Both the position numbers and the translations under genes were made by a program. A stretch of 64,000 nt of DNA. Origin: Brachypterus glaber (lineage: Eukaryota > Arthropoda > Insecta > Coleoptera > Kateretidae). Numbering within the stretch: the stretch's first letter is position 1; each line of letters opens with the position of its first letter. Shown piece after piece: positions 24,601-35,524 of the stretch. Below the pieces are notes generated by a model. That model saw only the letters and a program-made list of their open reading frames with translations, searched no databases and was not told the DNA's origin. The stretch covers positions 34,624,774 through 34,688,773 of the forward strand of contig OY294049.1 of the NCBI GenBank assembly GCA_958510825.1, given 5' to 3'.

Positions 24601-27600
24601 ACAATGACATCCCGAAAATAACGTGTTTGTGACATCATAAATCCACATTCCTGTTATATCTAATATCTTATGGATGCCGTTACTGGTACTTTAATATTTA
24701 AATAATATTCTAGGATATTAGCTTTTTCTAAATTAAAACCATTAAAAACGCTATAACCCTATAAAAAAATCGGATTTAAAATCAATCAGTAATTGAAACA
24801 ATCACAGATTGAAACAGATAGATTCTAAATACAAAATTGCAGATTAAGCGGAGAATATATTACTTTAATCCGTGTCCGTGGTCTTGAAGCCCGAGAGAGC
24901 CCCCTGTCCATTGGAAATCGTATAATGTGTATACAATTTCTTTATAATAATTTACTCTATCAACATCATCTTATATCGATTTTTTTGCTTCGAACGTCGG
25001 TGAGAAGCAAAATAACATGACATTCACGTGAAAGCCACGTTAATATGTGACATGCGATATATTCACAGCGTTGCTAAATATTTGTTATCAAATAACATGG
25101 TTGTCACGTCACACGTGTTACGTTGCAAATGTGATGTTAAATACATGTTATTTTTCAATATTATGTGATGTTATGATTTAGTTTAAAAATACACCCAAAA
25201 GTGATGTTAATTTCTTGTAATATAACATCCCTTGCTACCTGGGTTAGTTATACGGCCGCAAATCTCTACAATTGATTAAAACCAGGATTCACTACCATTA
25301 AGCCAAACGCGTTTCGAGCTAGTACAAAAAAGGCCTTGCTTGAAAAGCAAGGCTAGTTTACCACAATTAATTTTTTTTTATTATATTTGGTTATTACACT
25401 ATTGCGTGATTTAATGATTATATTTTTATAGACATTTATTATGTGCAATTTATTCGCTATACTTTACTGTATTCACTTTAAATATTTGAATATTTAAATA
25501 TTTTACATATTGCTTTCCCATTTTGAAAATTTTCAAAATTTCGGAAAGCCTTGTATTCGTGCAAAAATTTTCAATTTTTTTTTGCGAATTTTTGCGTTTT
25601 ATGACGTTTTATGTCGATATAAATCAATTTCAAGCAAAAAAAAAATTGTCGGTCGATCGGTCTGTCCGGGAAATCTTGTAAGCACGATAACTTAAGAACG
25701 CTTTAAGCTAGAGACTTGAATTTTGGCATACAGGTATGTTACCAAAAGTTCTCGCTCGGGATTGTTTTTGGTGAACATTGGCGTGCCGCAAGGGAAAAAA
25801 TACATTTTTTTTAGAAAAAATTTAAAATTGCTATATAGAGGTTTTTAAGGTTGCTGAAATTGAATCTTATAATAAAATTTCTCTAATTCCACCCCCGAGG
25901 GGGTGAGGGGGTAAATATTTTGAAATGTTTTTCAAATTTTCGTGAAAACTAGTAGATAGGGGTTTTTGAGGTTGATAAAAATGAATCTTGAAATATATTT
26001 TTTGAAACCCACCCCCTTAGGGGTGGGGGGTGATTTTTGTGAAAATTGGTATATTGACGTTTTTGAGGTTACTGGAAGTGAATCTGATAATAAAAAATCT
26101 ATTTTACGCGCAGGTGATAAAATGGGAAAGCTCTTTTACTGGCAGTGTATTATTATTATTAATATATTACCTTCATTTGATTGAAAATGTTAAATACTGT
26201 ATCTTTTTATCTTGTTTTAGATTATGTGATAGACAAAGAACTGTATTTATTGATACAATCAATGAATAGTGCCCGGATGGTTAGTAAATACGAAAAATTC
26301 AAGGTTCCGCCAGCGATTGGGGAAATGTGCATAGCACTGCATTGGAGTAAAAAGTGGCTGAGGGGCGTCGTTAGGAGGCTAATTTGTAACGAAAATAACG
26401 ATCCTGTTAACGTCGAGGTAAAAATAATGCCAACAAAAAAACTAGATTTCCCCTATAAAAAAAAAATCCTAAAAAAAACAAGATTTTTATGGGGCTGTTC
26501 AATAATTAGATATTACGTGGGAAGAGACTCTAGCAAAAAGTGCCGAAGATCAGGTTCACTAAACAAAACACACAAAAAGTAATAAAGAAAAATTTCAAGG
26601 AAATAAAATCTTTTCTAGTGGTTGGGTGTTTTTTTAAATTTATACACATAACTATATAATTCTAATGATAAGAACTTTTAAATTGAATAATTATAAAAAT
26701 ATATATTCCATTTATTTTTCTAATAATTACTGAGCGATATCATTGTAGTTCAGTTTTATGCTGCTGGTCCTCGTCAGAGATGACTGTCTTGACTGAGGAG
26801 GCCCAGCATCCCGAAACTGCAGTCTGCCAGCATCGTTCAGTAAGATAATTGGAAAAATAGATGAAATATTTAACTTTTTTTTATAATTTTGATTTTATAA
26901 TTTATAGTTTATTTTTTTACAGCTCTTTATGTTGGATTTTGGCGATACCTTGGAAATACCGATTACTAATATACGTAAAATGAAACAACAGTTTCTAAAT
27001 CTTCCAGTCCAGGTATAATAGTGGTTTAAAAAAATAAAATTTTAAACTATTTCTACAAGCATGTTTGCTTAACCTTCGTATTGAGAAAATTTTTGGGAAA
27101 TTAATTTTTCATAAGATAGATATTGCCCACTTATTATACTATTCACAGCGCCTGCGCTAGAATAGTATTATATGGTAGTTTCGAATTCCCCAAATATCTA
27201 CCTAGAAAAAAAATTCTTGGATTCAAATTTGTTTCATGAAAAAATAAGACACTCTTTTTTTGTCCGATGTCACGTTTTTGTGTAGACGATAACTCAAGAA
27301 CGAATAATGCGATCGACTTGAAATTTTCATGAAAAATCAAGTTCAATGAGGGGGAGATCACTTTTGTTTTTAAAAGTAATCCCCCAAAAACAAAAAAGTT
27401 ATGGGGTTAAACTTTTAAAAAAATCGAAAAAAGCTGAAAGAAAGTCCTTTTTTAGGAAAAATTATTTTTTTTATAAGGATCAATTCTACCATTCTACAAT
27501 TTTTTTCCAAAAAGAAATATGAAAAAAAAAATGTTAATTTTTTATTTATTTTGGAAAAATGCAATATACCGTTTACTGTGAATTGTATATAATGAAATGC

Positions 27601-29333
27601 GTAGCATTACATATCTTCCCGGCTTCTTTTTTTCTTATGGGCAAAATTGTTAACTAGTACGTTACGCAATTCATTATATACAATTCACAGTTAACGGTGT
27701 ATTGCATTTCCCCAAATTAAAAAAAATATATAAAATAATTTTTTTTATATAAAAATACAAAAATAACTATAATTCAAATATTTTGGCCGTAAATTAAATT
27801 TAAAAAAGTACTTGGATTTATACTTTTTAGTTTATTCTAGGATTTTCTTTAGGAGTATGTTTATTTTTTGATTTTTTTTAGGTTGTGGAATGTTATTTGT
27901 CCAATTATTCAAAGAAAAATGGCTGTGATGAAGAAGAAGCAAAAAAATATTTTGAACAAAATATTTTATTTAGAAATTATTTAGCAACAATCATGTGAGT
28001 ATTAAAATAGTATATTATTCAATGAGCGTATAATAATTGCTATTAATCAATGAGGGTGAATTTTGGGACACGAGCCGATAGGCGAGTGGCCTAATCACCC
28101 GAATGAATATTAGCTAGTAGAATTCTATACTTTATCCACGGTCGTTTTAAATTTTAAACGGTTTATTTTTATAGACCCGTGATTAATAGGCCCATTAATC
28201 ACGGCCGTGGATAATAGTTTATTATTATATTATTCACAGCGGCTGCGCTAAAATAATATACAGTAGTTTCGAATTTTCAAAAAAAAAATCAAAAATCGTC
28301 CTAGACAAAAAATTCTTGGATATAAATTTGTTTCATGAAAAACATAAGCAACTTTTTTTTCAAATGTCCGTCTGTATGTCTGATGTCACGATTTTTGTGA
28401 ACACGATAAATCAAGAACGAATAATCCAATCGACTTGAAATTTTCAGGGAAAATAAATTTCTACGAGGGGAAGATCCCTATTGTTTTTGAAAGTTATCCC
28501 CCCAAAAACAAAAAAGTTATAGGGGGTTAAACTTTTAAAAAAATCGAAAACGCTGAAAGAAAATTCCGATCAACGTAACTTTTTTAGGAAAAACTGCTTT
28601 TATTATAAAAGGTCAATTCTACCAATTTTGAAAGTAATCCCCCCAACAACAAAAAAGTTATAGGGGGTTAAACTTAAAAAAAAAATGAAAAAAATAAGTA
28701 AATTTTTGTCGTTTTTGCACAAAGAAAAAAATACATTTTTTTTAAGTTTTTTTTTTAAATTAAAAAAAAATATTTTTTTTTTGTTTTGGTAGGGGCGCCA
28801 AATCTTGTAGAAACGCTTTTTTTCGGAGGTTGTTTTTGTTTGTTTTGGTAGGGGCGCTAAATTTTTTAGAAACGTCTAGGGGACAAAGCTTTTTTTTTCG
28901 TCATTTATTTTTAAAGAAACGCTCAGGTATGGGCGCCAAATTTTTGTAGAAACGCTCAGTGACAAAGCTTTTTTTCGGAGGGTGTTTTTTTTCTTTTGGT
29001 AGGTGCCCCAAATTTAATAAAAATTCTATCTACGCGCCTGAACGTGCGCGTAGTTAGATTTTATTTTCAAGTATAATTTTTTGCCGCATTCTTTCGGTTG
29101 TCTTAGAACCGTGTGTCAAACTATAAGTGCTTTGTTTTTCCCGCTACAAAAACGTGAGTTTTATTTTATTTTAATTTGTTTTGGTCAGCAGGTCTTCGGG
29201 CATGCCCCTACGGCTGGACGTGGACACCTTTCAAGGTTTGGATGTGGGAAAGGCACTGGAACAACAGGGATTCGCCGAAAAACGAACAATAGATATTCAT
29301 CCAGACGACAGTACAATGATTGGTGTAGAATAG
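12645..29333 (+). CDS. Tudor-domain protein with CCCH zinc finger (piRNA-pathway type)
   Basis: Thirteen exons: 12645-12740, 13693-14401, 14960-15274, 16288-16402, 17403-17553, 18154-18431, 18526-18629, 20975-21166, 23705-23860, 26221-26417, 26923-27012, 27882-27994, 29192-29333; 885 residues, stop TAG. Phases agree at every join. Residues 1-373: low-complexity, Ser/Lys-rich, with an AGC-encoded serine run. About 380-590: extended Tudor domain (CVFSHIETPSEFYLHI; YDRWYRAEVINW; IKLVDYGDMKLI). About 625-645: zinc finger CRFTRPDLTC-FKGKNC-KLEH, spacing C-x8-C-x5-C-x3-H. About 655-830: second extended Tudor domain (WSKKWLRGVV; FMLDFGDTLEIPITNI). Such proteins bind symmetrically dimethylated arginines of PIWI proteins in germ granules; that role is inferred from family. 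I do not recognise the exact orthologue. Confidence 0.85.
12942..13490. mobile_element. Foldback element in Tudor intron 1
   Basis: Ends AACCCTCTGCC and GGCAGAGGGTT, with inner GGCGTAAATTTTACGCC. Non-coding, AT-rich, about 550 bp. Confidence 0.5.
14567..14710. repeat. Inverted repeat with G/C-rich arms in Tudor intron 2
   Basis: CAGAGCTTGTC + CCGCCCCCTCCCCTTA on the left pairs with TAAGGGGGGAGGGGGGACGG + AGACGCTCTG on the right; about 145 bp. Probably a small MITE. Confidence 0.6.
15301..16224. mobile_element. Non-autonomous DNA element in Tudor intron 3 (about 0.92 kb)
   Basis: Inverted ends of about 32 bp: GGGCGTCCTTCACTTCCAGG and CCTGGAAGTGAAGGACGCC, extending to CTGCGCTACTGG/CCAGTAGCGCG. 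The interior is AT-rich and has no transposase frame. Confidence 0.75.
16403..17402. other. Tudor intron 4, no gene seen
   Basis: Contains a short palindrome, AGAAGACACCTGGTGTCTTCT-like, at about 16618, and an AAT-repeat run (about 16955-16975). Ends in ATTATTTCAG. No coding signal. Confidence 0.4.
18666..19312. repeat. 217-bp tandem repeat, three copies, in Tudor intron 7
   Basis: Units start near 18666, 18883 and 19100 (AACGTTGTGTTTTTT...). The first two are nearly identical over 217 bp (for example GTGCTTCGGTATTTTAATTT); the third has small deletions. Each of the first two contains the same chance 66-codon open frame. High identity points to recent amplification. Confidence 0.9.
19563..19835 (-). 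mobile_element. tRNA-derived SINE, copy 1 (Tudor intron 7)
   Basis: On the minus strand it reads as a tRNA-like head: A box TGGTGTAGTGG (complement of 19817-19827) and B box with T-arm GTGAGTTCAATTCTCAC (complement of 19761-19777), then a non-tRNA body ending near the AT-rich left side. The insert is flanked by a perfect 13-bp target-site duplication ATTTAACATTTAT (19550-19562 and 19836-19848). The acceptor stem of a true tRNA cannot be formed, so this is a SINE and not a tRNA gene. Confidence 0.85.
20189..20946. mobile_element. Dispersed element family A, copy 2
   Basis: Most complete copy: ends ATACACGGTGTA and ACACCGTGTACA. The middle carries CCCATCTTCGTATGTTATTT and TAGGATTAACCGTTTTCGAG, shared with 11270-11790 and 40949-41836. 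It ends 28 bp before Tudor exon 8, so it probably contributes to the polypyrimidine region of the acceptor. Confidence 0.65.
21561..21983. mobile_element. MITE of about 420 bp (TCGAGGGCTTCATAACA ends), Tudor intron 8
   Basis: Ends TCGAGGGCTTCATAACA and TGTTATGAAGCCCTCGA flanked by TATA on both sides, consistent with a TA target. Inner stem TTGGTTTGGTCAACGAACTAATAACTC-like text recurs inverted near 21880. Same family as 2497-2579. Confidence 0.75.
22626..23622. mobile_element. Harbinger-like MITE, 997 bp, TTA target site (Tudor intron 8)
   Basis: Ends GGGGCTGTCCATAAATTACG and CGTAATATATGGACAGCCCC, with TCCCCTCCCCC just inside both ends. Both sides are flanked by TTA, the 3-bp TWA duplication typical of PIF/Harbinger elements. 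No transposase frame. Confidence 0.8.
23975..24466 (+). mobile_element. Non-LTR retrotransposon (LINE) reverse-transcriptase tail, broken
   Basis: Conceptual translation resembles the C-terminal thumb/tail of Jockey/CR1/RTE-type reverse transcriptases: SLVLSVFNYCNLVYYPFL, then KNRIHMVKNTCCRL, LKWLNMENTHYLTYSTFLHK and TPLYLREKL. The frame is interrupted upstream and the rest is absent. The 3' part appears to resume at 25244 after a MITE insertion (SYTAANLYN then stop). Confidence 0.65.
24467..25243. mobile_element. MITE inserted in the LINE tail (CCCAGGTAGCAA ends)
   Basis: Ends CCCAGGTAGCAA and TTGCTACCTGGG. The left-end text AAAATAACATGACATTCACG recurs internally near 25015, suggesting nested or duplicated structure. 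Many copies of ATGTGATGTTA-like words lie inside. Confidence 0.7.
25244..25372 (+). mobile_element. 3' remnant of the interrupted LINE
   Basis: Continues the LINE frame after the MITE with TTAGTTATACGGCCGCAAAT and an in-frame stop, then a short 3' tail containing GCCTTGCTTGAAAAGCAAGGC (hairpin). Confidence 0.45.
25845..26115. repeat. Dispersed 95-bp-subunit repeat, copy 2
   Basis: Three diverged subunits: GTTTTTGAGGTTGATAAAA / GTTTTTAAGGTTGCTGAAA with TGAATCTTATAATAAAA, plus CACCCCC...GGGGGTG stems. Matches 6010-6360. Confidence 0.55.
27130..27430. repeat. Dispersed repeat family B, copy 1 (Tudor intron 11)
   Basis: Contains TTCACAGCGCCTGCGCTAGA, GATAACTCAAGAACGAATAA and AGTAATCCCCCAAAAACAAA. 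Close copies occur at 28236-28560 and 49745-49990. Confidence 0.65.
28030..28235. repeat. Dispersed repeat family G, copy 1
   Basis: Carries TATACTTTATCCACGG, CGTTTTAAATTTTAAACGGT and ATTAATCACGGCCGTGGATA. A second copy is at 35525-35715. Confidence 0.6.
28236..28560. repeat. Dispersed repeat family B, copy 2
   Basis: Same text as 27130-27430 (TTCACAGCGGCTGCGCTAAA, GAACGAATAATCCAATCGAC, TATCCCCCCAAAAACAAAA). Confidence 0.65.
28785..29020. repeat. Degenerate tandem repeat, about 70-bp unit, before last Tudor exon
   Basis: Four diverged units of GGTAGGGGCGCCAAAT + TAGAAACGC + AAAGCTTTTTTTCGGAGG. The array sits 170 bp upstream of the terminal exon acceptor. Confidence 0.65.
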
Positions 29334-29372
29334 TGGAAGTAATAATGTTCAGACAGCAGAAGATTTCGATTC

Positions 29373-29714
29373 ATGACTAAGCCACAACACACTGCGACCA
29401 TGGATGTAGAAAATAGTATAAAGGGTTATTCAGAAATAAGGTCATTAAGAAAAAACAGGAAGTCCTTATTGTTAAAGAAATCGATTCCAAAAATTAAAAA
29501 AGAATTAAAACAAATCAAAAATTTGATAAAAAAAAACATTTATCCGAGCTACTCTTGAGGCTGTGGTGCTTACCTTGCTCCAAAAAAACCTTTGTCAAAA
29601 AGATTAGATAGCATATCGTCATGTGAGGATTATAGTGTTCTATATCCATTGGATTTGCTATCTGACATCTGGCCATTGCCAACGAAATATTTTTATCGTG
29701 TATTAATTATTTTG
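29373..29714 (+). other. Open frame of unknown status downstream of the Tudor stop
   Basis: An ATG at 29373 opens 61 codons (Lys/Ile-rich, e.g. KSIPKIKKELKQIKNLIKKN), a TGA, then about 50 more open codons in the same frame (GCGAYLAPKKPLSKRLDSIS...) up to TAA. It may be Tudor 3'UTR, a decayed exon, or part of an element (GGGTTATTCAGAAATA at 29418 is a foldback terminus). No family recognised. I do not claim a gene. Confidence 0.2.
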
Positions 29715-29864
29715 TAAATAATTATTATAAATTATAACTAGTGTTATTTAGGGCAATTTAGACCTAAAAATTAAAGTTTATATTGGTCTAACGCATTTGT
29801 GATGATCAATGGAAGTGCAATTAAAACAGTCCCATACTGTGCCGAATTTCCAATTCGCTAATAT

Positions 29865-29926
29865 GAGTGGTCACACAAAAAGGGAGCGGTATAAATACAT
29901 TTAGGTCCCTTTTCGTGTGACCACTC
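29865..29926. repeat. Short near-perfect hairpin
   Basis: GAGTGGTCACACAAAAAGGGA pairs with TCCCTTTTCGTGTGACCACTC around a 20-nt loop. Confidence 0.6.
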
Positions 29927-30276
29927 ACAAATTAAGTTATACCCTATTTCATTTCATCATTAGTAACTAAAAAAGTTACTAGGTTTAGTTTAGCTTTGTA
30001 AGTAGATCTTCTGGTGGAAAACGGAATTTTGCGTAAATTTGAAGTATCCTATATGTTTTGAAAAAATAGGTTATATTTTTATGTCATATCATTCAGATAG
30101 AATATAAATTGCATTTGTTTTATTAAACATTAATAAAAATATGTAAAATGTATGTTCCGAGGCTTTGCTCAAATATAACGAAGAAAAGTGGCAAAAACTT
30201 TACAACAGTACTTTAAAGCATGATTGGAAAATACCTTAGAAGTCTCTTTATGCTGTTAAATATCCATCACAATGTA

Positions 30277-30338
30277 TTATCACTTATTTATTATAAACTT
30301 TATTCATTATCACTTATTTATTATAAACTTTATTCATT
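30277..30338. repeat. 30-bp direct repeat, two units
   Basis: TTATCACTTATTTATTATAA + ACTTTATTC occurs twice in immediate tandem. Confidence 0.75.
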
Positions 30339-32768
30339 TTATCACTAAATTATCACTTTGCTTATAATATAAGCAGTATCATATTTATGGGAGCATTCTC
30401 AAAAAAAAAATACAAAATTTATTTCTGACAGTGACAAGAGAAAAATCATATTGAAAAACTTCAAAATTCAGGGCTCCCACCGAAAATTTTCAGATTTTTT
30501 TTATGATTTTATGACAATTTTAGGCATTTTATGAGAAATTTTATGACAAAATATTTGGACAAAAAAAAGCGGAAATCATCCATTTTAAATCCTTATTCTA
30601 CAGCACTCTATCTCTAGCCAGGGCCGGACCAAGCCAGTCGAAGCCACGGGGAATTTTATGGTGTGTTTTAATTTTAAAACAGTGTTGCAATTCAAAGTTT
30701 CATAAAAATGCAAGAAAGCTCTAGCACCTCGGGCGATTTATTTATTTAACGATAAATTTTACAAACTTGAAAAGGGACGATAAAAAAATGGTCGTCAGCC
30801 CTCCATCAACTAAGTTAGCGCCGCAGGCGACATTTTTTACGAATTCGGTTAATTGACGTTAATTTAATACTGTAAAAAAAAGTAAAAGCCTCGTTAAAAG
30901 CCCTAGTGCCAAGGCGAATTTGAAGGTCTATCGTCCACTTAAAAAGGACCTGCATATTTGCTTATCAAATAAAACTAAAATAAACTGTCGACGTCGGAAC
31001 TCCTCGAACTCGGGTCCCGGGAAAGCTTCCCTCTAAATTCGGCCCCGTCTCCTAACATCCCTTTCTTTAGATATAACCCTTTTTAAAATAGGTTATTTTC
31101 CCCATCCCGATTTTTACCAAAAAGAATTCCAACCGAGGAAAGGTATATACCAAATTTACCTCAAAGCATGTTTGAGTTATCGTGCCCACAAGAATTACCG
31201 GACAGACCACCACCCCGAAGGGTGGTGGTTTTGGTGGTTTGGACTTTTGGTGGTTTTGGACCAGAAACGGTTTCAGCGACCTCGGAAGCCCCTATATGCC
31301 AATTTTTACGATATGGGGATAGGCCGGTCCTTGCACGTATTTTTTATCTTTCTGCTAGAGAATAAAATGGTATACTTAATAGATAACTTTGTAAAATTTA
31401 TTTTCAAAAAAAAAACAAATTAATTTACGGAAGTTTACGTTTCAAGAGGTCTTACTACCTTTTACATCCAAACCAAACTAAACTTCAGAAAAAAAAACTT
31501 TCCCAGGTCGCTCTAAAGTATGAGTATTTTTATGAAATTTTATGACTTTTATGACAGTAGTTTTATTTTATGACGATTTTAGGACAAATGGGAGGCCTGA
31601 AAATTAATACCATGAATGCAAACTTAGTCAAAACAACTAATATTAGCACCAATCTTAAAAATCAAAAGAACTAAATAGTTACTAATAATGAAATGAAATA
31701 AGAGTATAATAACAACTATATATAGCCGTCGCAATACGAACTGGCACCTGTGAGCTGAGGCAAGGGGAATAAAAGAGGTAAAATATAGCATGTAAAGTAT
31801 GGGTGCTCTTGAATTTTTCACATTCCACAGAGGTGCCAGTTCATAAAATGTATACAGTATATCAGGAGATTTGTGCGGTTAACACAAAGTTCCTTAGGAA
31901 CCAGGTGTAGTGGGCTATGAACCCCGCATTGAACTAACTAAACTAATAACAACTTGATCTAATGTTGGGCGCCGAACGTAAGCCATCTTGATTAAAATTT
32001 AACGTTCAAAATCGTGACATTGAGTACGCTGACTTAGGTGATTTTAATTAAAATGTCTAAAAAAAATGGAAAAACGATATTTTTTAAGTTCGCTTTTCCA
32101 TTTTTTTTGCAAAAATCTGAAGATAGAGGGTAAAAAAGAGGTTTATTGCATTAACAATCTTCGGACGTAAATTGTATATTTTTATAATTTAATATAATAC
32201 TTGGGACAAAAGGAGGACAAAATTTTAAATGGAACTTTAACCTTTTTGTGCCCAAATTTTTTTTGTTCAAGTAAAAAATACTGCTGTCAACAAAATAAAA
32301 CTTTCCCCTATATGCCTAGGTTGAAAAAAAAAAATAAAAACGAAAAAAATATTGAAAAAAAATTGTTTTTACCAAAAACAATCCCTGCCTAGAACTTTGA
32401 GTATTCAACCTATGGTCCAAATTTGAAGTCTTTAGCCCGAAGCGTTCTTAAGTTACACACAGACCGACAGACAGAATTTTTTTTGAGGAAATCGTATTTT
32501 TTTGGATATAAAACGTCCAGAAACGTTTAAAAAAGCAATAAAAAATTTTTGATTTTTTTTACGAACGACTTTCCTTGGGGAAAGTAAAATACATTTTTAG
32601 GCAGAAAATAGTAGTAAATAAACTTCATTCAGTTATGACTTCATATGGAGTCAATGTACTTATATTATGGTCTGTTCTTTCAAGTAAAATAGTAAATTAA
32701 AAATCGCACAGTAAATATTTTTACTTTTACAACAGGTTTGAATAGTATATGTTTGTGTATAGAATATA
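30339..32768. other. Intergenic, AT-rich, no gene seen
   Basis: Mixed repeat debris: ATTTTATGACAATTTTA-like words at 30500-30550 and again at 31525-31580, and GGTGGTGGTTTTGGTGGTTT at about 31220. Open frames here are short and compositionally random. A GCACCTGTGAGCTG/GAGGTGCCAGTTC inverted pair (31743, 31829) hints at another MITE. Confidence 0.4.
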
Positions 32769-33608
32769 CAGTGCGTGCATTAAGTCTGGAATCACCCGAA
32801 TAACTTTTTATTTACAAGTAAAATACAAAAATCCTCAGACAGGTCGATTTATATTTTTAATTCTGCAAATTTTGCTCTAAAATAAGTTATCAAAATTGGC
32901 ACCCCCTTGCACCCTCACCCCCCATTTTTTTTTCAAATAGCAACCTACCCCTTGTGATACATCATTGGAAAGGTAATTTAATAAGCTTTCCAACAGTGTA
33001 TGATAAAGCCTAATTTGTTAAAGGGTCTATGAAAAAACGCATGTTTTATTTAAACATTGTTTGTGTGAAATATTACGTATAATATGGTAATTGTTGCCCT
33101 ATTTCCTACTTGGCACCTTCCTGAGAATCTAAATAAGGTTGTTTTAAACTTATTGTAATATTTTATACCCTGTTGAAAAATGCAATTTTTTTTCTTTTTA
33201 TTGACCAATTTTATGTTTACTATTTAATCGATTTTAATCCCGTTTTTTTACTGTCCACTGTCAAAGAGCTGAAGGACATCAATTTGAACATTTATAGTGA
33301 ACTGAAGTTATACTTTACATGTCTTTATAATAAACTAAATTGTGCATTTTATCATTAGCCCTTTACCAAATTAGGCTTTATTATACACCGTTGGAAAGCT
33401 TATTAAATTACCTTTCCAACGAAGTGTCACAAGGGGTAGGTTGCTATTTGAAAAAAAAAAGTTGGGTGGTGAGGGTGCAAATTTTAATAACTTTTATTAC
33501 ACCATAATTTGCAAAATTAAAAATAAAAATCGACCTATCCGAGGGTTTTTGTGTTTTACTTGTAACTAAAAAGTTAATCGGGTGATTGCAGACTTAATGC
33601 ACGCACCG
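32769..33608. mobile_element. Mariner-type MITE with long arms, TA target site
   Basis: Ends CAGTGCGTGCATTAAGTC and GACTTAATGCACGCACCG, each bordered by TA. The arms run about 250 bp (ACCCCTTGTGATACATCATT / AAGTGTCACAAGGGGTAGGT). The loop is non-coding. Confidence 0.8.
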
Positions 33609-34298
33609 TAGTTGTGTTTTATAAAATAAACTACGTAGTATATTCGCACATCGAATATTCGAATCTATTTTGAAAATATTCACTGTGCGATTAATTTACT
33701 ATCTTGCTTGAAGAAACAGACCATAGCTTGATATGTGCAAACACAGGAGGCGCGAAAGGGCTAAAACCTTAAAATTGTCTATCTTAGATTTATGCTTTGG
33801 CTTTATATTTTAACACTTCTGTCATCAGAAGACAACACTGTGACCAGGTGACAAAACACTTGCGATTAAGTCACACTTCCGTCACCAGGTGACAGCAGTG
33901 AATCTCTCAGTGTATTTTTTATATTTAGAATTATTTTGTTATATTTTTTTTGTAAATTTATATAGGGAAAAATAGTATTTTTCCGATTAAATATATTTTT
34001 TGTATATGTTTTTCTTATTACCCCTTGTTTCAACCGCTCTAACCTATCAAAAAATGTTTTAAAAAATAATACAAAATAGTATTTTAATATATTTTTTTAT
34101 TTTTATGTTTTTACTTTACATATATCTAAAAAAACTTTTTACAATTTTTAATTTCTATTTCTGTCCTACTAATGCGTTTTAGGGTGACAGCAGCCTTATT
34201 TTTTAAATCTACACCAAACTAAATCATTAATAAATAAAATCATATAAAAAGCTTTTATTTGAAGTTTTAAAAAATATAGCTTTCGTCACTTTACATTT
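33609..34298. other. Intergenic, AT-rich
   Basis: Contains direct repeats of CACTTCTGTCATCAGAAGACA / CACTTCCGTCACCAGGTGACA type at 33815-33895 (GTCACCAGGTGAC palindromes). No gene seen. Confidence 0.4.
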
Positions 34299-34941
34299 AG
34301 TCTAAGAGCTGGTGACCATTTTTATTTCATTATTTGTTCTTAGGCTGTTTTTTATATATGTCTTAAAGTACTTGCAAATCGCCAGGTCCTCGATCGGGTT
34401 CCTTTGGATGCTAAAAGCCTCGAAAAGGTGGTGAGGGGTCTCCGAAAAATATATTTTTAACTTACCGTGTCAAACACATTAAATTACATTTAGATTAGTC
34501 TATTTTCACAGTTTTACACAATTATTTAGTAGGCCGTGGGGTAAAAAAAGGCTTTAAAAACTTTGACATATGTCAACACTAAAAAGTCAAAAGAATTTTC
34601 ATTTAAACAAAATTTCATTTCATAAATTTTTATTTCTTTAAAAAATTAAGTATCACATATGTCAAAGGTACTTTTTAAAGACTGTTCTTACCACTTGGCC
34701 CCAGAATTATTGTGTATAACTATGAAAATAGCTTAATCTGAAAGTAATAAATGTAATGTATAGTGATGAAGTTAAAAATAGATTGTTTGGTAGCTCATTG
34801 CCAGATCTTTTGGAGCTTGTAAGAAACCGGATCCTGAGCCTAGCAATTTGAAACTAGCTTAATTTGAATGTGCTGTAAGACATACATAAAATACAGCCGG
34901 GAGAAAATAATGAAATAAAAATGGTCACCAGCTCTCCGACT
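34299..34941. mobile_element. Foldback element family F, copy 1
   Basis: Ends AGTCTAAGAGCTGGTGACCA and TGGTCACCAGCTCTCCGACT, followed inside by TTTTTATTTCATTATTT / AAATAATGAAATAAAAA. Contains AAATCGCCAGGTCCTCGATC and CTTTGGATGCTA, shared with the copy at 36250. Confidence 0.75.
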
Positions 34942-35524
34942 AATTTTTTAATTTTACCTGTCGGTATATTATTAGTAGGACATACTTTTAAAATTAGCTA
35001 AATAATTATAGATGAACTTTAAATATTACCACTTTGGCTGCTAAATAATAAATATCAACAAAAAAAATATCCGAACCTATTTTTAAGTTTGAAAATAATA
35101 TATTATATTGGAAATGGTGTATTTAAATCAACAATTCTACTCTAATTTTTTCTACTATAACTTCATAACTCTAAAATAATCTACACGTCTGCTTTAAAAT
35201 AACTTTATATACTCCAATCCAGCATTAAGAAGTTGTTAATAAATTAGTGATAAAGTTAAGGGGTAAACCACTGAGGACTTGGGGTGTACAAATTCTTGGA
35301 GGTAATCTCGAGAAAATCCGATGTAATCGTTAACGAATGTGGGACCTTTGTGTAAGTAATTTTCAAGATTTTCCGAGGTAATCTTAAATAAATTCGAGGT
35401 TATCTTGAAGGAAATCTCGATGTAATCTTAAGGGATTATTTCATAGAACGAATTCAGGTGTACTTTTCGTTTTATCATCAGTTCAACTTGTTTAAAGTAT
35501 TTTTAACAACAAACCTGACTAATA

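Noticed and set aside
29081..29380. 99-codon plus-strand frame around the last Tudor exon
   Set aside because: Different frame from the phase demanded by the upstream exon; the correct frame reads SSGMPLRLDVDTFQGLDVG and ends at TAG.
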